From the NCBI GenBank assembly GCA_002425415.1, contig DIMG01000023.1, forward strand, positions 1-44,101: DNA of 44,101 bases, given 5' to 3'. How positions within the stretch are numbered: position 1 is the first letter of the stretch; each line of letters starts with the position of its first letter. Of this stretch, positions 1 to 7,299 are shown piece by piece. The DNA comes from Micavibrio sp. UBA5572 (GTDB taxonomy: Bacteria > Pseudomonadota > Alphaproteobacteria > Micavibrionales > Micavibrionaceae). The notes beneath the pieces are model-generated. The model worked only from the letters and a program-made list of their open reading frames with translations, made no database searches and had not been told where the DNA came from. Made by a program: the position numbers and the translations under genes.

Positions 1-1026
1 TTTCCCCATGCCCCAAAAGGCATGCTGATTGAGGAAGCAAGGACGAATTTATTCACAAGAAGTAGTGAGTTTGATAACAGCGCATGGGCAAAAATTTCTT
101 CTAATCTCACTGCGAACGCGATTACAGCACCCGACGGGACAATGACGGCTGACAAACTTGCTAGCGCCGCAAACACAAACCAACATTATATTTACCAAGG
201 CAGTTTAACTTTAGGAACATCCTATACCATAAGTGTATATGCCAAAGCTGCAGAAGAAACGAATTTCTCACTTAATCTAGCTTATAATTCGGGTGGGTCA
301 AACTTTAACCTCTCAACAGGAACCATTACTTCAACGTCCTTTGGAACAGCCAGAATGACTAGCGTAGGGAATGGGTGGTTTCATTGTGCTATTGTAGTAA
401 CACCCACGGTGGCAACTGCTGCTCTTATTCAGCTTCGTGGCCGTGCATTGATCTATACTGGTGACGGAACTTCCGGAATTTATATATGGGGAGCGCAACT
501 CGAACAAGGAGCTTTCCCAACCTCCTACATTCCCACCACCACCGCAGCAGTGACGCGCGCAGCGGATGCACTGACAATGCCAACCGGAAGTTGGTATAAC
601 GCCAATAGCGGAAGTCTTTACGCAGAAGCAGATACTATGCCATATAATGGCAGTTTATCAGGAGCTATTTCTATCGCATTTTTTAACGATGTCACTACAA
701 ACAATGAATGGGGACTACGATTTGATGCAGGAGGAACAAATACTGCATCACCATACGTGGCAGGAGGCGTCAATCAAACGACGATTTATACCTTACCCGT
801 ATTATCAGGAATTAATAAAACAGTTCACGCCATGTCCTCAAACACCCGCAGTACAGTGGGCAATGGAGGAACAGTTCGAACAGGCACGTATTCATCACCA
901 CCAGCAATAACCACTTTGGATATTGGAAAAAAATATCCATCAAGCTACTTAAATGGCTGGATTCAGAGAGCCAAATACTACCCACTTAATATTTCCGACA
1001 CCCAACTCCAACTCATGACGCAATAA
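1..1026 (+). CDS. Phage-like tail fibre / lectin-like protein, 3' part only
   Basis: The reading frame is open from the first base (residues FPHAPKG precede the first Met), so this is the C-terminal part of a gene that begins outside the window. The block LIEEARTNL followed by SEFDNSAW is typical of phage and prophage surface proteins that carry a lectin-like (concanavalin A/LamG-like) beta-sandwich. The rest is rich in Gly, Thr, Ser and Asn, with a second conserved-looking stretch, GAQLEQGAFPTSYIPTT. The gene ends before convergent phoH, with only 66 bases between and no obvious hairpin. The function is probably binding of a surface polysaccharide or attachment to a virion; the host protein and its N-terminal architecture cannot be seen. 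The family assignment is from motif memory only. Confidence 0.7.
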   Translation, partial: FPHAPKGMLIEEARTNLFTRSSEFDNSAWAKISSNLTANAITAPDGTMTADKLASAANTNQHYIYQGSLTLGTSYTISVYAKAAEETNFSLNLAYNSGGSNFNLSTGTITSTSFGTARMTSVGNGWFHCAIVVTPTVATAALIQLRGRALIYTGDGTSGIYIWGAQLEQGAFPTSYIPTTTAAVTRAADALTMPTGSWYNANSGSLYAEADTMPYNGSLSGAISIAFFNDVTTNNEWGLRFDAGGTNTASPYVAGGVNQTTIYTLPVLSGINKTVHAMSSNTRSTVGNGGTVRTGTYSSPPAITTLDIGKKYPSSYLNGWIQRAKYYPLNISDTQLQLMTQ

Positions 1027-1092
1027 AAAACCGTCATTTGAAATCCATAGGCATGAACTTGATGGACAGACACAAAGATCAAACGTAAAAAA

Positions 1093-1866
1093 CTACAAAA
1101 CATCCAACATTTCTGCAACCAAGGGATGGCGGACAATATCTTCGGATTTCAAACGAATAACCGCCACATTGGGCAACACTTCCAGCCGATTGGAAATATC
1201 GGCCAATCCCGACAGACCATCCAGCAAATCACTCTGATCCGGATCCCCCGTCACAACAATGGTCGAATGCCATCCCAATCGGGATAACAGCATCTTCAAC
1301 TGCGCGTACGTACAGTTCTGAGCCTCATCAATCACAATAAAAGCATTATTCAATGTCCGCCCGCGCATAAAGCCGACTGGTGCAATTTCAATCGTCCCGT
1401 CTTCCAATAATTGCCGTACACGTTTTCCGCCCAAACGATCCCCCAGCGCATCATAAAGCGGCCGTAAATACGGAGCCATTTTCTCTTGCATATCTCCTGG
1501 TAAATATCCAAGAGACTGTCCTGCCTCCATCGCCGGACGGGACAGAATAATTTTTTCGACCCGTCCTTCTTCCAAAGCTTCGACAGCAGCCGAAATCGCC
1601 AGATAGGTTTTCCCCGTCCCCGCAGGGCCAATCGCCATGGTCAGATTTTTGTCAGCAATCGAACGCATCAACTCACGCTGGCCGTCTGAACGGGGTTTAA
1701 TTTTGCGCATATAGGATTTATCACGATGATTATCAATTTCTGTATCCAGAGGATGCCAATCCTGCTCGTCAAAGACCGTATGAACAACATTTCCCTTATT
1801 ATGAACCTTGGCTCGTGCAATTTGCTCTTTGCGTGATTTTCCATTTTTAGAGAGGGTTTTAGACAT
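1093..1866 (-). CDS. PhoH-family P-loop ATPase
   Basis: This 257-residue protein has a Walker A motif GPAGTGKT at residues 80-87, a Walker B motif FIVIDEAQ near 176-183 and a conserved TGDPDQSDL stretch near 206. These are the hallmarks of PhoH/YbeZ-type ATPases, which are linked to RNA metabolism and ribosome maturation. It is shorter than YbeZ and has a basic N-terminal tail of about 55 residues in place of a longer N-terminal domain. The start at 1866 is chosen because AAGGA lies 8 bases upstream; a longer frame reaching 1908 has no such site. It is not next to ybeY or a hemolysin-like gene, its usual partners, so the exact role is open. An intrinsic terminator just upstream (1914-1943) isolates it from thyA. 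Confidence 0.9.
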   Translation of the reverse strand: MSKTLSKNGKSRKEQIARAKVHNKGNVVHTVFDEQDWHPLDTEIDNHRDKSYMRKIKPRSDGQRELMRSIADKNLTMAIGPAGTGKTYLAISAAVEALEEGRVEKIILSRPAMEAGQSLGYLPGDMQEKMAPYLRPLYDALGDRLGGKRVRQLLEDGTIEIAPVGFMRGRTLNNAFIVIDEAQNCTYAQLKMLLSRLGWHSTIVVTGDPDQSDLLDGLSGLADISNRLEVLPNVAVIRLKSEDIVRHPLVAEMLDVL

Positions 1867-1913
1867 AAGATAGTCCTTTCGCCAGAGGTTAAAATAAAGA
1901 AAACACAATCAGT

Positions 1914-1943
1914 AAAAAACCCGTTTAGCGTGAGCCAAACGGG
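1914..1943 (-). terminator. Intrinsic terminator between thyA and phoH
   Basis: On the minus strand CCCGTTT and AAACGGG form a perfect 7-bp stem with a 10-base loop, followed directly by six T. It lies 218 bases after the thyA stop and about 47 bases before phoH. It could end thyA transcription or a separate short transcript that starts near 2005. Confidence 0.75.
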
Positions 1944-2005
1944 AAACCGTAAAATCCGAATATGTGATGGGGGCAAGGCAACCGCGACAAACATCATCGC
2001 GAAAA
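1914..2005 (-). ncRNA. Weak candidate small RNA downstream of thyA
   Basis: The 295-base space between thyA and phoH holds no convincing gene. On the minus strand there is a possible promoter, TTGGTT (2035-2040), 17 bases, then TATAGA (2012-2017). About 7 bases later a 92-base RNA would begin. It would contain a CGCGA/TCGCG hairpin, a C5 stretch (GCCCCCA) and the terminator at 1914-1943. The promoter matches consensus only in part, so thyA 3' UTR processing is an equally good explanation. Confidence 0.25.
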
Positions 2006-2161
2006 ACCTCATCTATAGTGAACCTGTGATTTACAACCAATAAAAACTCCGTAAGGGGAAAGAGTCATCAGGTGAGCAATTCTGGGCGCGAATCAGAAAA
2101 CATCCGATCCGTAAGACGAATCGTATCATAACGATCTCGCAAAAACCATTTTTTTACGAAA

Positions 2162-2956
2162 TTAAACCGCGACAGGTGCTTTGATAACATCATAAGGCTC
2201 ATACCCGACCAATTCGAAATCTTCATATTTGAAATCGAATAAATTGGTCACATGCGGATTCAAATGCATATCCGGCAGCGGCAGAGGATCACGGGAAAGA
2301 AGCAGCTCGACTTGTTCCATATGGTTGGAATAAATATGCGCATCACCGAATGTATGCACAAAATCCCCGACTTTAAGCCCGCACACTTGGGCAATCATCA
2401 TGGTCAACAAAGCGTAAGACGCGATATTAAACGGCACGCCCAGAAAAATATCGGCAGAGCGTTGGTAAAGTTGACAAGATAATTTTCCATTTGCCACATA
2501 GAACTGGAACAAGCAGTGACAAGGGGGCAAAGCCATCTTACCGATTTCTGCAGGATTCCAAGCCGTCACCATCAAACGCCGAGAATCAGGATTGGTTTTG
2601 ATATCATGGATCAAATTTGTAATCTGATCGATATGTTGCCCGTCAGGCGCAGGCCATGACCGCCATTGAGATCCATAAACAGGCCCCAAATCACCATTTT
2701 CATCCGCCCATTCATCCCAGATGCGAACCCCGTTATCTTTAAGATATTTGATATTGGTATCACCGGCCAAAAACCATAACAATTCATGAATAACCGACTT
2801 GGTATGCACTTTTTTGGTCGTCAGCAAAGGAAACCCTTTTTCCAGATTAAACCGCATCTGATAACCAAAAACAGAGGTCGTCCCCGTACCGGTACGATCC
2901 TCTTTTTTAACACCGTTCGCCAAAACATGGCGTAAAAAATCATGATATTGTTGCAT
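2162..2956 (-). CDS. thyA: Thymidylate synthase
   Basis: ThyA methylates dUMP to dTMP using 5,10-methylenetetrahydrofolate, which it oxidises to dihydrofolate; the DHFR gene at 29,618 would recycle it. The 264-residue length equals that of E. coli ThyA. Visible family signatures are RTGTGT near residue 21, the active-site loop LPPCHCLFQFYV with the nucleophilic Cys near 146, RSADIFLGVPFNIASYALL, and the C-terminal PVAV. The ATG at 2956 is preferred because GGAGGG lies 5 bases upstream; a GTG two codons earlier overlaps that site. It stands between two unrelated genes on the same strand, 36 bases after an unrecognised gene that could be its operon partner. Confidence 0.97.
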   Translation of the reverse strand: MQQYHDFLRHVLANGVKKEDRTGTGTTSVFGYQMRFNLEKGFPLLTTKKVHTKSVIHELLWFLAGDTNIKYLKDNGVRIWDEWADENGDLGPVYGSQWRSWPAPDGQHIDQITNLIHDIKTNPDSRRLMVTAWNPAEIGKMALPPCHCLFQFYVANGKLSCQLYQRSADIFLGVPFNIASYALLTMMIAQVCGLKVGDFVHTFGDAHIYSNHMEQVELLLSRDPLPLPDMHLNPHVTNLFDFKYEDFELVGYEPYDVIKAPVAV

Positions 2957-2992
2957 CAACACCCTCCAAAAAATAAAATTTAAAACAAAAAA

Positions 2993-3724
2993 CTATGGCT
3001 TGGGTCGAGCAGCAGCCCCACGCGCCTTAGAAACGGATTCTTTATAAAGTTCTGAATTGTCCGCCATCGCCATAACACGAACCCTCGTATCTATGGCCTC
3101 ACCCGCAAACACTTTTGATACAACAGACTCCAACACTTCCGGTGAAGAACCATGTATTTTTCCATAATTATTTCCAAGCGCATTACTTCCCAAAATCATC
3201 AATATTGCTTTATCAGGATCGTCTTGCTTAAGTTTATCTGCCGCCAATAAAGCCCGCGCCCCCGTTTCAACGTAATACAACTGACAAGCGGCATGTAGAA
3301 AATCAGAAACTAAATCAGAAACTAAAGAAGACCCCTCCAGCACATCTGCCGTTTTTCGACAAGCATCAGCCAACGCTGCGTCATTATCATGAAGCCTATC
3401 CGCAAAATCACGAAGCTTCTCGAATTCGGGCTTTTTCGTGGTTTGATCCTGATTATTTAACAAATGGTTTTCACCAGTCAGAACCTGACGAGCAACATAA
3501 GCAAGCGCTATATTTTTCGCTAATTCTGCTTCCACATTAAAGGCATCACACAAAGTCAAACAATGGCGGGTTAAGCCGTTAAGTTGAGTAACAAGGGTAT
3601 CGTCATTCGGTAAATCAACCAAAGTCCTGTCGTCACGCCGTCTTAACCCCTCCCAACGCTGAATAGAAGATGCGCCAATAGCCTCTAAAACATCCTGCTT
3701 TGAATTTAAATCACCAGAAGGCAT
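2993..3724 (-). CDS. Unrecognised 243-residue protein
   Basis: I do not recognise this protein. It is charged and largely helical in composition, has no signal peptide or membrane segment, and ends in a basic tail (KARGAAARPKP). The middle contains a 4-residue duplication (VSDLVSD) produced by a 12-base tandem repeat near 3299-3324. It lies upstream of thyA on the same strand with a 36-base gap, so the two may be co-transcribed. It is divergent from the gene at 3883 with a 158-base AT-rich space between them, which probably carries both promoters. Confidence 0.7.
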   Translation of the reverse strand: MPSGDLNSKQDVLEAIGASSIQRWEGLRRRDDRTLVDLPNDDTLVTQLNGLTRHCLTLCDAFNVEAELAKNIALAYVARQVLTGENHLLNNQDQTTKKPEFEKLRDFADRLHDNDAALADACRKTADVLEGSSLVSDLVSDFLHAACQLYYVETGARALLAADKLKQDDPDKAILMILGSNALGNNYGKIHGSSPEVLESVVSKVFAGEAIDTRVRVMAMADNSELYKESVSKARGAAARPKP

Positions 3725-3882
3725 GGCTCACTCACTTTCCTAAATAAATGGTATACCAAGAAAATAAAGCACATCCGGCTGCGAAAAAATATATACCCTT
3801 TTTTATTTTCCACAAAAACTTTGCATATTCCCCCATAAATCCATAATATCCATAAAACATCGGAAAAAATGACGAGGGTGAA

Positions 3883-4452
3883 ATGGGTGTTCTAGAGAGA
3901 TTAAGAGCTTTGTTTTCGAATGTGGCACATGAAAACGATCAGCCCAGCCCAGTACAAACACCCGTAGAACCTGAAAAAATCCCAACCACTCTTCCAATTG
4001 AACAAAACCAACCATCCTGTATCCACCGATACACCATCACCTCTGACATAGGTGGCACGATTGAAACAGCCGAACTCAACTTCAATCTGGATTTGGTCAA
4101 TTTTCTTTGCGATGCTGCAGAAGATAGCAACATTGTAATTCTGGTAACCGGTGGCTCCTTGGATCTCGGGTGGAACATTTTCAAAGCCGCCTGTGCCGAA
4201 GCAGGCCGAGCCATCCCTGAAACCATCACGATTCAGAACAAAAGCGATTTTGCGGATATGGAAGCCGACATCGCATTTGATGATGAAAATTTTGATTATC
4301 TGAAAAATCAATACGCACGCTTGTACTCGGTCACAATCAATCTATTTGGCGACCCCGACATACCGTTTGAAGAAATCCGTGACATTATTGCTTTGCCCTC
4401 TCAAAACCCAACGAAGACTCAAGAGCTAACCCTGCAAGATCGACAACCTTGA
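3883..4452 (+). CDS. HAD-like domain protein, probably without catalysis
   Basis: This 189-residue protein starts at an ATG with GAGGG 4 bases upstream. After a Pro-rich linker (residues 20-45) there is an arrangement resembling the haloacid dehalogenase fold: a beta strand ending in SDIGGT where motif I would be, VILVTGGS as motif II, NKSD as a possible motif III lysine, and ADIAFDDE as motif IV. Motif I normally reads DxDGT; here the second Asp is Gly, which would remove the general acid/base, so a binding or regulatory role is more likely than phosphatase activity. This is pattern reading and could be wrong. The ssrA promoter -35 box overlaps its stop codon. Confidence 0.65.
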   Translation: MGVLERLRALFSNVAHENDQPSPVQTPVEPEKIPTTLPIEQNQPSCIHRYTITSDIGGTIETAELNFNLDLVNFLCDAAEDSNIVILVTGGSLDLGWNIFKAACAEAGRAIPETITIQNKSDFADMEADIAFDDENFDYLKNQYARLYSVTINLFGDPDIPFEEIRDIIALPSQNPTKTQELTLQDRQP

Positions 4453-4477
4453 TATTCTGAATCATCCCCCGTATAAT
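4449..4477 (+). promoter_or_regulatory. Sigma-70 promoter of ssrA
   Basis: TTGATA at 4449-4454, a 17-base spacer, then a perfect TATAAT at 4472-4477 predict transcription from about 4484. This is one of the best promoters in the window, as expected for a highly expressed stable RNA. The -35 element overlaps the stop codon of the preceding gene. Confidence 0.85.
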
Positions 4478-4483
4478 AGAACC

Positions 4484-4849
4484 GTCGGGGTAACCCGTCT
4501 AAGATGCTAAACGCCCTGTGAAATAGGCGTCGTGGACCCGGGGGCAGTGCCCGGCGGCTCCACCATATAGAACCGGAACAATCAAATATGGTTTTATGTG
4601 ATGGGGCCGAAACAGGCTCGACACGCGTAATAAAGACAAGGTCTGTATCCGTTTGAGGTACGGTCGAATCCGTCCAAATTTAATAGTTGCAAATGATAAT
4701 GCACAAACCGTAGCAGCCAATGACAACTCTTTTGTTGTTGCTGGTGATAAAATCGCTGCTTAATTGCACCGATGAAGCTACATAATCCCTGAAGCTTCGG
4801 CAGAGGGTGGGGCGCGGGGCGGCCTAGCAACAGAACTGCCCCATTTTTT
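4484..4849 (+). ncRNA. ssrA: tmRNA, permuted two-piece alphaproteobacterial form
   Basis: tmRNA rescues stalled ribosomes and tags the nascent chain for proteolysis. The acceptor piece comes first and ends in CCA at 4563-4565. Its T arm is CCGGG, a 7-base loop GGCAGTG, and CCCGG, followed by the acceptor strand CGGCTCC. The coding piece begins GGGGCCG at 4603, and the two strands form a 7-bp acceptor stem with G.U at the third pair, the alanine identity element. The tag starts at GCA 4689 in the context AATAGTTGCA and stops at TAA 4761-4763. It reads ANDNAQTVA followed by ANDNSFVVAGDKIAA: 24 codons and two ANDN motifs. The segment between the pieces should be removed by processing. The 5' limit is inferred from the promoter and the 3' limit from the terminator. 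Confidence 0.95.
4808..4849 (+). terminator. Intrinsic terminator of ssrA
   Basis: TGGGGC at 4808-4813 (or GGGGC at 4816-4820) can pair with GCCCCA at 4838-4843, followed by six T. The two G-rich alternatives may reflect competition between a tmRNA pseudoknot and the terminator hairpin. Confidence 0.7.
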
Positions 4850-4974
4850 ATGTTCAAAGACTATTGTAAAGACTATAAAATTTTCGGGGAGAAATTCCGC
4901 CTAAGCTGGACAAATCAATTCCAACCGTCTATAGCTGATTCTACAAATACAATGTCACAAAGATCACTCCCAGA

Positions 4975-5496
4975 ATGTGCCCGATGAAGAACGACGACCC
5001 TACCCTCCGATATGACAAAATGGTTGAATCCGCGCTGCGCGGTGTTGTCCGTCAAGCCGTCTCCGAAGTGCAAGAACAAGGCCTTCCCGGTGACCACCAT
5101 TTCTACATTACATTTATGACCGATTTTCCGGGAGTTCAAATTCCCGATTACCTGCGTGAACGCTACCCGGGTGAAATGACCATTGTTTTACAATACCAGT
5201 TTGAAAATCTGACCGTTGATGAAACCAATTTGGGTGTCACCCTATCCTTTAACAATATTCCGGAACGCCTGATCGTCCCCCTTGCAGCCATCACAATTTT
5301 TGCCGACCCATCTGTCAATTTTGCCCTGCAATTCCAACCATTGGGCGACTTGATGGATCACGAAGAAGAAGCCTTGGCCGCATTGGCGATGGATGACGGC
5401 GACGATGATGACCCGTCCGCACCAAAAGGCAAAAAATCCAAAGGAAAAAAAGAAACCGGCGAAGTCATCTCCCTCGACCAATTTAGGAAGAAATAG
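4975..5496 (+). CDS. sspB: SspB, ClpXP adaptor for ssrA-tagged proteins
   Basis: SspB binds the ssrA tag and delivers tagged proteins to ClpXP. The protein matches the alphaproteobacterial SspB family: RYDKMVESALRGVVRQAV near the start, then LPGDHHFYITF, the beta-rich stretch around GEMTIVLQYQFENL, and PERLIVPLAAITIFADPSVNFALQF. After the folded domain come an acidic Asp-rich segment and a Lys-rich linker (GKKSKGKKE). The C-terminal motif EVISLDQFRKK is suited to docking on ClpX, as the C-terminal tail of E. coli SspB does. The start is either ATG 4975 or ATG 4984, and neither has a clear ribosome-binding site. Its place directly after ssrA puts tag and adaptor side by side. Confidence 0.93.
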   Translation: MCPMKNDDPTLRYDKMVESALRGVVRQAVSEVQEQGLPGDHHFYITFMTDFPGVQIPDYLRERYPGEMTIVLQYQFENLTVDETNLGVTLSFNNIPERLIVPLAAITIFADPSVNFALQFQPLGDLMDHEEEALAALAMDDGDDDDPSAPKGKKSKGKKETGEVISLDQFRKK

Positions 5497-5521
5497 CCCT
5501 CGCGACATATATAGTCTGGAT

Positions 5522-5554
5522 TTTTGCCCTTGATCTGCGCTATCAAGGGCAAAA
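5522..5554 (+). repeat. 13-bp perfect inverted repeat before trhP
   Basis: TTTTGCCCTTGAT (5522-5534) and ATCAAGGGCAAAA (5542-5554) are exact complements around a 7-base loop, 23 bases before the trhP start. The T residues are on the 5' arm and the A residues on the 3' arm, and no U-run follows on either strand. That polarity is wrong for an intrinsic terminator. A leader structure, processing site or operator is possible. Confidence 0.7.
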
Positions 5555-5577
5555 TCATTTAAAGATTTGGATGCACA

Positions 5578-6927
5578 ATGAAAAAACCAGAATTACTTGC
5601 CCCTGCGGGTTCAATGAAAATGATGGAATACGCCTTTGCTTATGGCGCGGATGCCGTTTACGCAGGACAACCAAAATATTCTCTGCGGGTGCGCAACAAT
5701 TCCTTTAAAAAAGACGAGAATCTGGCCAACGGCATTGAAATCGCCCACGCACAAGGCAAAAAGTTTTTTGTCGCCGCCAATCTTTTTCCTCATAACGGAA
5801 AAGTCCGCACCTTCCTAAATGAAATCGAACCTGTGATTGACATGAAACCTGATGGCCTGATTATGGCCGACCCGGGATTGATTATGATGGTGCGTGAAAA
5901 ATGGCCGGACGTACCGATCCACCTCTCGGTTCAAATGAACACCGTGAATTTTGCTTCTGTGAAATTTTGGCAGAAACTGGGGTTAACCCGCATCATTCTT
6001 TCGCGCGAATTATCGTTAAAAGAAATTGCCGAAATTCGTCAGGAATGCCCTGACATGGAAATCGAAGTGTTTATTCACGGCGCATTATGCATTGCCTATT
6101 CGGGAAGATGTTTGCTGTCAGGATATTTTAACCACCGCGATGCCAACCAAGGCTCTTGCACCAATGCTTGCCGTTGGAAATATAACACGACCAGCGCGTG
6201 TGAAACCGAAGAAGGCCTGATGCACCCCGAAGACGTGCTGCCTCAAGATGCACTTCAACAACCGGAAATGTTTTCTGAGTGCGGATCACTCGACCGTCAC
6301 CCGATGGCAGACAATGTTTATTTTCTGGAAGAGCAAAATCGCGCCGGAGAATTTATGCCCGTCTTCGAAGACGAACAAGGCACCTACATCATGAACTCGA
6401 AAGATTTACGCGCCATTGAACACGTCCACAAACTAATTGAAATTGGCGTGGATTGCCTGAAAATCGAAGGCCGCACCAAATCCCATTACTACGCCGCCCG
6501 CACCTCCCAATGCTACCGTCAAGCCATCGATCAAGCCATCGCAGGACAACCCCTTGATCCAAAACTAATTGGCATTCTTGAAAATCTGGCACATCGCGGC
6601 TACACAGACGGATTTTATCAACGCCACCATTCGCAAGATCACCAAAACTATATGGCCGGAGCATCCGATTCTCACAAACAACAATTTGTCGGCGAAATGA
6701 TTTCCCGCAAAGATAACTGGATGGAAATCGATGTGAAAAATAAATTCTCGGTCGGAGATCGTTTGGAAATTATTCTGCCCAACGGACAAAATCGCGAGAT
6801 GACGCTAACAGATATGAAAGACAAAAAAGGTAATGCGATTGAAACAGCTCCGGGCAACGGACATATCGTACACATCCCCGCCAATGACATCGATTCCGAC
6901 ATCGTCCTAATTAGCCGTTTTTTGTAA
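5578..6927 (+). CDS. trhP: U32-family tRNA hydroxylation protein TrhP/YegQ
   Basis: The 449-residue protein starts MKKPELLAPAGSMKMMEYAFAYGADAVYAG in outline (PELLAPAGS, GADAVYAG), the standard U32 N-terminus, and has nearly the length of E. coli YegQ/TrhP. TrhP makes 5-hydroxyuridine at tRNA position 34 from prephenate. Four Cys fit the iron-sulfur ligand set: C171, C178, C194 and C198, in the segment HGALCIAYSGRC to QGSCTNACRW. The stretch SKDLRAIEHVHKLIEIGVDCLKIEGR is also diagnostic (KIEGR, residues near 290-296). The C-terminus holds a small beta domain (VGDRLEIILPNG). The older name, peptidase, is misleading. It follows sspB by 81 bases and may be co-transcribed with it across the hairpin. 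Confidence 0.92.
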   Translation: MKKPELLAPAGSMKMMEYAFAYGADAVYAGQPKYSLRVRNNSFKKDENLANGIEIAHAQGKKFFVAANLFPHNGKVRTFLNEIEPVIDMKPDGLIMADPGLIMMVREKWPDVPIHLSVQMNTVNFASVKFWQKLGLTRIILSRELSLKEIAEIRQECPDMEIEVFIHGALCIAYSGRCLLSGYFNHRDANQGSCTNACRWKYNTTSACETEEGLMHPEDVLPQDALQQPEMFSECGSLDRHPMADNVYFLEEQNRAGEFMPVFEDEQGTYIMNSKDLRAIEHVHKLIEIGVDCLKIEGRTKSHYYAARTSQCYRQAIDQAIAGQPLDPKLIGILENLAHRGYTDGFYQRHHSQDHQNYMAGASDSHKQQFVGEMISRKDNWMEIDVKNKFSVGDRLEIILPNGQNREMTLTDMKDKKGNAIETAPGNGHIVHIPANDIDSDIVLISRFL

Positions 6928-6946
6928 CAAAGAAAAAAATGATCGT

Positions 6947-6985
6947 AAAAAAGAAAACAGGCCTTGAGCGGAACTCAAAGACCTG
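6947..6985 (-). terminator. Intrinsic terminator of the minus-strand small RNA
   Basis: On the minus strand CAGGTCTTTGAG and CTCAAGGCCTG pair around the loop TTCCG with one bulged base and one G.U pair, followed by TTTTCTTTTTT. Read on the plus strand the wobble becomes a C/A mismatch and no T-run follows, so the hairpin belongs to minus-strand transcription. Confidence 0.75.
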
Positions 6986-7149
6986 CCTTTCTTCTGGGGG
7001 GGAGAAAGCTCTAAAATTCTTTTTAATCAACTCATCTCTATTTAAAAGAGAGAAAAATAAAGTACTACGCTGATCTTCATACACCCTGATGGAAATCCCT
7101 TATAATGGGCTTGGATCCATCACCGTCGTCTGTCGTTTATACTGGAGTT
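6947..7149 (-). ncRNA. Candidate small RNA with C7 loop, family unknown
   Basis: The 372-base space between trhP and the hydrolase gene has no convincing protein gene, but its minus strand has a complete transcription unit. The promoter at 7156-7184 predicts a start near 7149 and a strong hairpin with a T-run ends it at 6947. Within it TCAACTC (7145-7151 on the minus strand) can pair with GAGTTGA (7027-7033), closing a domain that contains a TGATGGA/TCCATCA hairpin (7087-7122). Next is a 6-bp stem (6987-6992 with 7003-7008) presenting the loop CCCCCCCAGA. A C-rich loop resembles anti-Shine-Dalgarno loops of known alphaproteobacterial trans-acting RNAs, but I cannot place it in a family. A 12-codon frame (start MKISVV) with AGGG upstream is also present and may be incidental. 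Confidence 0.6.
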
Positions 7150-7155
7150 GAGGAA

Positions 7156-7184
7156 TTTATAACCCGAACTTGCGGATATGTCAA
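7156..7184 (-). promoter_or_regulatory. Consensus sigma-70 promoter of the small RNA
   Basis: Minus strand: TTGACA (7179-7184), a 17-base spacer, TATAAA (7156-7161). The -35 is a perfect match and the -10 matches five of six bases. No protein gene lies downstream on that strand before the terminator at 6947-6985. Confidence 0.75.
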
Positions 7185-7299
7185 CTATAAATTTCCAAAA
7201 AGCTAAGTTTACAGAATCAATTGGGTGGAAAAATCCACTAAATAAAAATAACACATTGATTTTAAAAGGAAAAACACATCTTTCTAAAAAAATGTAGCC

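Noticed and set aside
1668..2012. 114-codon minus-strand frame between thyA and phoH
   Set aside because: More than half overlaps phoH in another frame, and the unique part looks random apart from a short hydrophobic start.
3299..3324. 12-base tandem repeat as a possible variable repeat
   Set aside because: Only two copies, kept in frame within the 2993-3724 gene; noted there and not treated as a separate element.
5522..5554. Hairpin read as an intrinsic terminator of sspB
   Set aside because: The T residues are on the 5' arm and A residues on the 3' arm, with no U-run after the hairpin on either strand.
7029..7067. 12-codon frame (start MKISVV) within the small RNA candidate
   Set aside because: It has a passable ribosome-binding site, but it is too short and unremarkable to claim as a gene.
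6947..7149. 6S, SRP or RNase P RNA
   Set aside because: Their conserved core motifs were not found and the structure with a C7 loop and terminator does not fit, though a distant 6S RNA cannot be excluded by eye.
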